Positions 1 to 6,215 of a stretch of 6,215 bases of DNA are shown here, in pieces (positions within the stretch are counted from its first letter, which is position 1; the number at the start of each line of letters is the position of its first letter). The position numbers and the translations under genes are program-made. The stretch is from an uncultured Dechloromonas sp. (GTDB taxonomy: Bacteria > Pseudomonadota > Gammaproteobacteria > Burkholderiales > Rhodocyclaceae). The stretch spans positions 1 to 6,215 of the forward strand of contig CAMKYP010000242.1 in the NCBI GenBank assembly GCA_946477505.1. Direction: 5' to 3'. The notes under the pieces are model-generated. The model had not been told where the DNA came from and searched no databases. It worked only from the letters and a program-made list of their open reading frames with translations.

Positions 1-695
1 TCGTTGAATCCCGGATTGCGGCGCTTGACCACTTCCTTGAGCACGGACGCCCAGATGCGTTCGCTCTCGCCACGGTCGGCAATGAGATCGACAAAGGTAG
101 TCGTCACCAGCTCGACGGCCTTGGCCTTGCGCTCCTCCTGCTTTTCGCGGCGCTTGGCTTCCTCCTCCGGCGAACGCTTCTCGCGCTCGCGGCGCTGGCC
201 GCCACGGCTGGCCTCGCGGTCGCGGACCAGATCGTCGTAATAGATGAATTCGTCGCAATTGGTGATCAGCAGATCGGAGCAGCTTTGCTTGACGCCAACG
301 CCGATGACTTTCTTGGCGTTCTCGCGCAGCTTGGAGACCAGCGGCGAGAAGTCGGAATCGCCGGAAATGATGACGAAGGTGTCAACGTGCGACTTGGTGT
401 AGCACAGGTCGAGCGCATCGACGACCATGCGGATGTCGGCCGAATTCTTGCCCGACTGGCGGACGTGCGGGATTTCGATCAGTTCGAAATTGGCCTCGTG
501 CATCGCGGCCTTGAACCCCTTGTAGCGCTCCCAGTCGCAATAGGCCTTCTTGACGACGATGCTGCCCTTGGCGAGCAGGCGCTCGAGCACGGGGCGGATG
601 TCGAATTTTTCGTACTGTGCGTCGCGCACGCCAAGGGCGATGTTCTCGAAGTCACAGAAGAGCGCCATGCTGGCGGTGTCGTTGGATGCGGCCAT
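1..695 (-). CDS. NYN-domain (LabA/DUF88-like) protein with LOTUS-like tail, 3' end cut by window
   Basis: The minus strand is open from ATG at 695-693 to the window edge: 231 codons, with the C-terminus missing. Residues 9-155 read as an NYN domain of the PIN-like nuclease fold. FCDFEN (D15, N18) sits at the first strand, NSADIRM carries D87, and SGDSDFSPL carries D113 and D115; these are the acidic residues that bind metal in this family. A highly charged Arg/Glu/Lys linker follows at about 158-194. The segment from about 195 (VELVTTTFVDLIADRG...WASVLKEVVKRRNPGF) resembles the start of a LOTUS/OST-HTH RNA-binding domain, often joined to NYN domains. Family knowledge suggests a cytosolic RNA-processing or RNA-binding role, but the substrate is unknown. 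The start is chosen because it gives a complete first strand; no good ribosome binding site is visible, and ATG at 668-666 is a shorter alternative. It is transcribed away from nifJ, with no evident functional link. Confidence 0.9.
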   Translation of the reverse strand, partial: MAASNDTASMALFCDFENIALGVRDAQYEKFDIRPVLERLLAKGSIVVKKAYCDWERYKGFKAAMHEANFELIEIPHVRQSGKNSADIRMVVDALDLCYTKSHVDTFVIISGDSDFSPLVSKLRENAKKVIGVGVKQSCSDLLITNCDEFIYYDDLVRDREASRGGQRREREKRSPEEEAKRREKQEERKAKAVELVTTTFVDLIADRGESERIWASVLKEVVKRRNPGFN

Positions 696-722
696 GAAAT
701 ACTTTCAGCTTGAGGAGGGCGA

Positions 723-728
723 AGTATA
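723..728 (-). promoter_or_regulatory. Candidate -10 box for the NYN gene
   Basis: The minus strand reads TATACT, five of six matches to the sigma-70 -10 consensus. It would start transcription about 20 bases before the NYN start codon. No convincing -35 hexamer lies 16-18 bases upstream, so this is a weak call based on one hexamer. Confidence 0.25.
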
Positions 729-787
729 CCGCCGATGCCCCGCCTGATTGCGTGGGAACCGTCGCCACGATGCGGAACAAGAACCCA

Positions 788-815
788 TTCCAACGGCAAG
801 TTTCGGGCGTATGAT
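788..815 (+). promoter_or_regulatory. Candidate sigma-70 promoter for nifJ
   Basis: TATGAT at 810-815 matches five of six positions of the -10 consensus. TTCCAA at 788-793, 16 bases upstream, is a poor -35 (three of six). Transcription would begin near 822, inside the inverted repeat at 820-853, leaving a leader of about 70 bases. A poor -35 would suit an activated promoter, but that is inference. Confidence 0.3.
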
Positions 816-819
816 GAAG

Positions 820-853
820 TTGCTGCAACGCAGCACCCGCAACGCTGCAGCAA
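820..853 (+). repeat. Inverted repeat TTGCTGCA-N18-TGCAGCAA ahead of nifJ
   Basis: The arms at 820-827 and 846-853 are perfect 8-base complements. After one mismatch the pairing continues for two more base pairs (829-830 with 843-844). A shorter alternative hairpin lies inside it: TGCTGC (821-826), loop AAC, GCAGCA (830-835). Part of the motif is also repeated directly (GCAACGC at 825-831 and 839-845). It lies over the candidate transcription start and ends 37 bases before the nifJ start codon. It could be an operator for a dimeric regulator or a leader RNA hairpin; the sequence does not decide between them. Confidence 0.6.
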
Positions 854-870
854 GCCGGCGAAGAACCGGC
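854..870 (+). repeat. Short hairpin in the nifJ leader
   Basis: GCCGG (854-858) and CCGGC (866-870) are perfect complements around a 7-base loop. The hairpin abuts the larger inverted repeat that ends at 853, so the two could stack in RNA. No run of T follows, so it is not an intrinsic terminator. It ends 20 bases before the nifJ start codon and leaves the ribosome binding site free. Confidence 0.45.
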
Positions 871-890
871 AACCGTCTCAGAGGTTTCGC

Positions 891-4478
<3,588 letters not shown>

Positions 4479-4486
<8 letters not shown>

Positions 4487-5489
4487 CCTGAGCACCCGAT
4501 ACCTCGGCCTGCCCCTGAAGAACCCGATCGTTCCGTCCTCCACGCCACTGACGCGCGATGCGGCCGCGCCGCTCCATTTGGAGGATGCAGGCGCCGCCGC
4601 CATCGTCATGCACTCGCTGTTCGAGGAGGATGTGCGCAACGACGAAAGGATGATCGACCGCTTCCTGATCCATCCGGAATCCTCCGGCGAAGCGAGCGGC
4701 CACTTACCCGGCCGCCATGATTACGAAAGCAGGCTCGACCGTTATCTGGCGCAGATCGGCTACCTCAAGGAGCGCCTGGATATTCCGGTCGTCGCCAGCC
4801 TGAACGGCGACTCGCTGTCCGGCTGGGTGGAACTCGGCCGCGAACTGGAGGCCGCCGGTGCCGACGCACTGGAGCTCAATGCCTGGCATCTGCCGGGAAC
4901 GGTGTTCGAGACGGCCGGTGGCGTCGAAGAGCGCTACATCGCCTTGCTCGCCGAGTTGAAAGCGGTCGTCCGGATACCCGTCTGCCTCAAGCTCTCGCCT
5001 TTCTTCTCGGCCCTGCCCAATTTCGTCCGCCGCGCGGAAAAATCCGGAGCCGCCGGCGTCTCGCTGTTCAACCGCTTTTTCCAGCCGGACATCGACCTGG
5101 CCAGCCTGACGGTGGTCGACCGGGTCCAGCTATCGACCTCGGCCGACGGTTTGCTGGCCATGCGCTGGATCGCGATCCTGCGCGGCCAGACACCGATCAC
5201 GCTGGCCGCTTCGGGCGGCATCCACAACGCCGCCGATATGCTGAAGATGCTACTCGCCGGCGCCGATGTCGCCCACGTGGCAAGCGGCATCCTGCTCAAC
5301 GGCCCGGCACTGATCGCGCAGATGCTGAAGGACATCGACCGCTGGCTCGCCGAGCATGAATACGATTCCGTCGCGCAGCTCAAGGGATCGATGAGCCAAC
5401 GCAACCATCCAAATCCCTCGGCCTATGCCCGGAGCGCCTACCTGAACGCCATCGACAGCTTCACGCCGCCTGCCGGAGTCCGCTACTGA
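4479..5489 (+). CDS. Dihydroorotate dehydrogenase-like FMN flavoprotein
   Basis: A 336-residue TIM-barrel protein resembling class 1 dihydroorotate dehydrogenase (PyrD) over its whole length. It starts with STRYLGLPLKNPIVPSS (5-21), typical of the family's first strand. Likely FMN contacts include LKLSP (170-174, K171), LFNR (197-200), ASGGI (244-248) and ASGILLNGP (268-276), the last two making the usual phosphate-binding loops. After LELN (131-134), true class 1 enzymes carry a Cys- or Ser-containing motif such as SCPN that supplies the catalytic base; here it reads AWHLPG. This places it with the 'dihydroorotate dehydrogenase-like' proteins often found beside nifJ and makes a role in pyrimidine synthesis doubtful. 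No substrate is known to me. The start overlaps nifJ by 8 bases, so translation is probably coupled. The C-terminal NPSAYARSAYLNAIDSF is family-like, and the length is normal. It is probably cytosolic, as no signal peptide or membrane segment is seen. Confidence 0.88.
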
Positions 5490-5508
5490 GCACGCTTTAG
5501 ACACATTC

Positions 5509-5541
5509 TTGCTGCATTTTTAGCAGGCATCAAAGCAGCAA
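5509..5541 (+). repeat. Inverted repeat TTGCTGC-N19-GCAGCAA ahead of norC
   Basis: The arms at 5509-5515 and 5535-5541 are perfect 7-base complements. They are the same seven bases, at nearly the same spacing (19 against 20), as those in the repeat ahead of nifJ. A smaller hairpin, CTGC (5512-5515) with GCAG (5523-5526), is nested in it. It begins 20 bases after the flavoprotein stop codon and could weakly end that transcript, but no T-run follows the outer stem, so a regulatory site is at least as likely. Confidence 0.5.
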
Positions 5542-5562
5542 CCCACTCCCCCCACCTACCAT
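5520..5562 (+). promoter_or_regulatory. Possible FNR/Dnr-type site and promoter of norC
   Basis: TTAGC-N4-ATCAA at 5520-5533 has a perfect right half and a poor left half of the FNR-family palindrome TTGAT-N4-ATCAA. TACCAT at 5557-5562 could be a weak -10 box (four of six). A start near 5568 would put the palindrome centre about 42 bases upstream, the usual activating position for FNR-family regulators. NO- or oxygen-responsive control of nor genes by this family is well known, but the match here is only seven of ten bases. Confidence 0.25.
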
Positions 5563-5598
5563 CGACCCGCCAACCAATTTCCGAAAGGGGGAAAGACA

Positions 5599-6027
5599 AT
5601 GAGTGGCGCTTTCACTAAGTCGATGGCGCGGAACATATTCTACGGGGGGACGATTTTCTTCTTCCTGTTGTTCCTAGCGCTGTCATTCGATACTCATTCG
5701 CAACTGCCGAAGCGCGACATGCGGGCCAACATCACGCCGCAAATCGCCGAAGGCAAGAAGCTGTGGGAAGTTAACAACTGCATCGGCTGCCACACCCTGA
5801 TGGGAGAAGGCGCCTACTTCGCTCCGGAACTCGGCAACGTCGTCGTCCGCTATGGCGACGAAGGCGTCAAGGCGTTCATCAAGAGCCGTCCGAAGGAAGG
5901 CATACCGGGCCGCCGCAGCATGCCGCAGTTCAATTTCACCGACGAGCAGCTGGACGCCATCGTGGCCTTCCTGAAGCACGTCAATTCGATCAACGACGCC
6001 AACTGGCCGCCTAACAGCCAGGGCTGA
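5599..6027 (+). CDS. norC: Nitric oxide reductase cytochrome c subunit NorC
   Basis: A 142-residue membrane-anchored c-type cytochrome, the small subunit of cytochrome-c-dependent nitric oxide reductase. It passes electrons from periplasmic donors to NorB, which reduces two NO to N2O. One hydrophobic N-terminal segment (about 13-30) anchors it with the rest in the periplasm. CIGCH (61-65) is the haem c attachment site, with H65 as one axial ligand. M108 in RRSMPQFNF is the likely second ligand. GEGAYFAPELGN (69-80) is a typical NorC stretch. Length is close to the family norm. The start is supported by AGGGGGA at 5586-5592, and norB follows 18 bases after the stop, as in standard norCB operons. 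The presence of NorC marks this as the cytochrome-c type rather than the quinol-dependent single-subunit NOR. Confidence 0.96.
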   Translation: MSGAFTKSMARNIFYGGTIFFFLLFLALSFDTHSQLPKRDMRANITPQIAEGKKLWEVNNCIGCHTLMGEGAYFAPELGNVVVRYGDEGVKAFIKSRPKEGIPGRRSMPQFNFTDEQLDAIVAFLKHVNSINDANWPPNSQG

Positions 6028-6030
6028 TCG

Positions 6031-6037
6031 AGAGGAG
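6031..6037 (+). promoter_or_regulatory. Ribosome binding site of norB
   Basis: AGAGGAG lies eight bases before ATG 6046 in the 18-base norC-norB gap. It fixes the norB start and shows that norB has its own translation initiation within the shared transcript. Confidence 0.7.
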
Positions 6038-6045
6038 AACTGAAC

Positions 6046-6215
6046 ATGCAATTCAAATCCCAAGCGGTTGCCAAACCCTATTTCATCGCGGCTATCGGCT
6101 TGTTTGTCGGTCAAATCCTGTTCGGCCTGATCCTCGGCCTGCAGTATGTGCTCGGCGACTTCCTGTTCCCCGCCATTCCGTTCAACGTGGCCCGCATGGT
6201 CCACACCAACCTGCT
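6046..6215 (+). CDS. norB: Nitric oxide reductase large subunit NorB, N-terminal fragment cut by window
   Basis: The first 56 codons of the NorB catalytic subunit, running off the right edge. NorB is a 12-helix member of the haem-copper oxidase superfamily that reduces NO to N2O at a haem b3/non-haem iron centre in the cytoplasmic membrane. Seen here are the first transmembrane helix (about 12-36, AKPYFIAAIGLFVGQILFG and onward), the FLFPAIPFN loop (39-47) and RMVHTNL (50-56). H53 sits where the low-spin haem b ligand lies at the start of helix 2 in this family. The remaining haem and iron ligands are outside the window. It is co-transcribed with norC. Confidence 0.94.
   Translation, partial: MQFKSQAVAKPYFIAAIGLFVGQILFGLILGLQYVLGDFLFPAIPFNVARMVHTNL

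Noticed and set aside
285..713. Plus-strand open frame opposite the NYN gene
   Set aside because: It is antisense to a frame with clear NYN motifs, and its own translation shows no recognisable motif.
751..870. Cobalamin riboswitch ahead of nifJ
   Set aside because: The stretch around 852-870 loosely resembles the AAGCC...GAAGA...GC part of that RNA, but the conserved GCCACTG and other core elements are absent, and nifJ is not a usual target.
735..890. 52-residue N-terminal extension of the PFOR frame starting at ATG 735
   Set aside because: The extension has no family similarity and would overlap the promoter and inverted repeats. ATG 891 has a ribosome binding site and matches the usual PFOR N-terminus.
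5496..5515. Sigma-54 promoter ahead of norC, using TTGCT as the -12 element
   Set aside because: The matching -24 element reads TAGACA instead of TGGCAC and lacks the GG pair. No NorR-type sites were seen.
5509..5541. Strong intrinsic terminator after the flavoprotein gene
   Set aside because: The stem is only seven bases with a 19-base loop, and no T-run follows; the only T-run lies inside the loop.

Overview
The window looks like a piece of a GC-rich proteobacterial chromosome. A NorC/NorB pair typical of cytochrome-c-dependent nitric oxide reductase points to a denitrifying organism. The long pyruvate:ferredoxin oxidoreductase (PFOR) points to fermentative or low-oxygen metabolism. A betaproteobacterium of the Rhodocyclales type would fit, but that placement is inference from gene content and base composition only.

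Layout. (1) 1-695, minus strand: most of an NYN-domain (LabA/DUF88-like) protein with the start of a LOTUS/OST-HTH-like tail, cut by the left edge. (2) 696-890: a 195-bp divergent intergenic region with candidate promoters in both directions and strong inverted repeats just before nifJ. (3) 891-4486, plus strand: nifJ, a one-polypeptide PFOR, broken into two overlapping frames by an apparent one-base deletion near 2650. Restoring one base gives a 1198-residue protein with every expected domain, so this is one gene and not a two-subunit enzyme. (4) 4479-5489: a dihydroorotate-dehydrogenase-like flavoprotein whose start overlaps the end of nifJ by 8 bases. (5) 5490-5598: a 109-bp intergenic region with a second inverted repeat of the TTGCTGC/GCAGCAA type and a possible FNR/Dnr-type half-site. 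(6) 5599-6027: norC. (7) 6046 to the right edge: the first 56 codons of norB.

How they fit together. nifJ and the flavoprotein gene form one transcription unit. PFOR converts pyruvate and CoA to acetyl-CoA and CO2 and passes low-potential electrons to ferredoxin or flavodoxin; the flavoprotein's substrate is unknown. norCB is a separate downstream unit in the same direction, which detoxifies or respires nitric oxide at the cytoplasmic membrane. No wholly new system is evident. The points worth a second look are the nifJ frameshift, the pair of similar inverted repeats ahead of nifJ and norC, and the flavoprotein lacking the usual catalytic cysteine motif.
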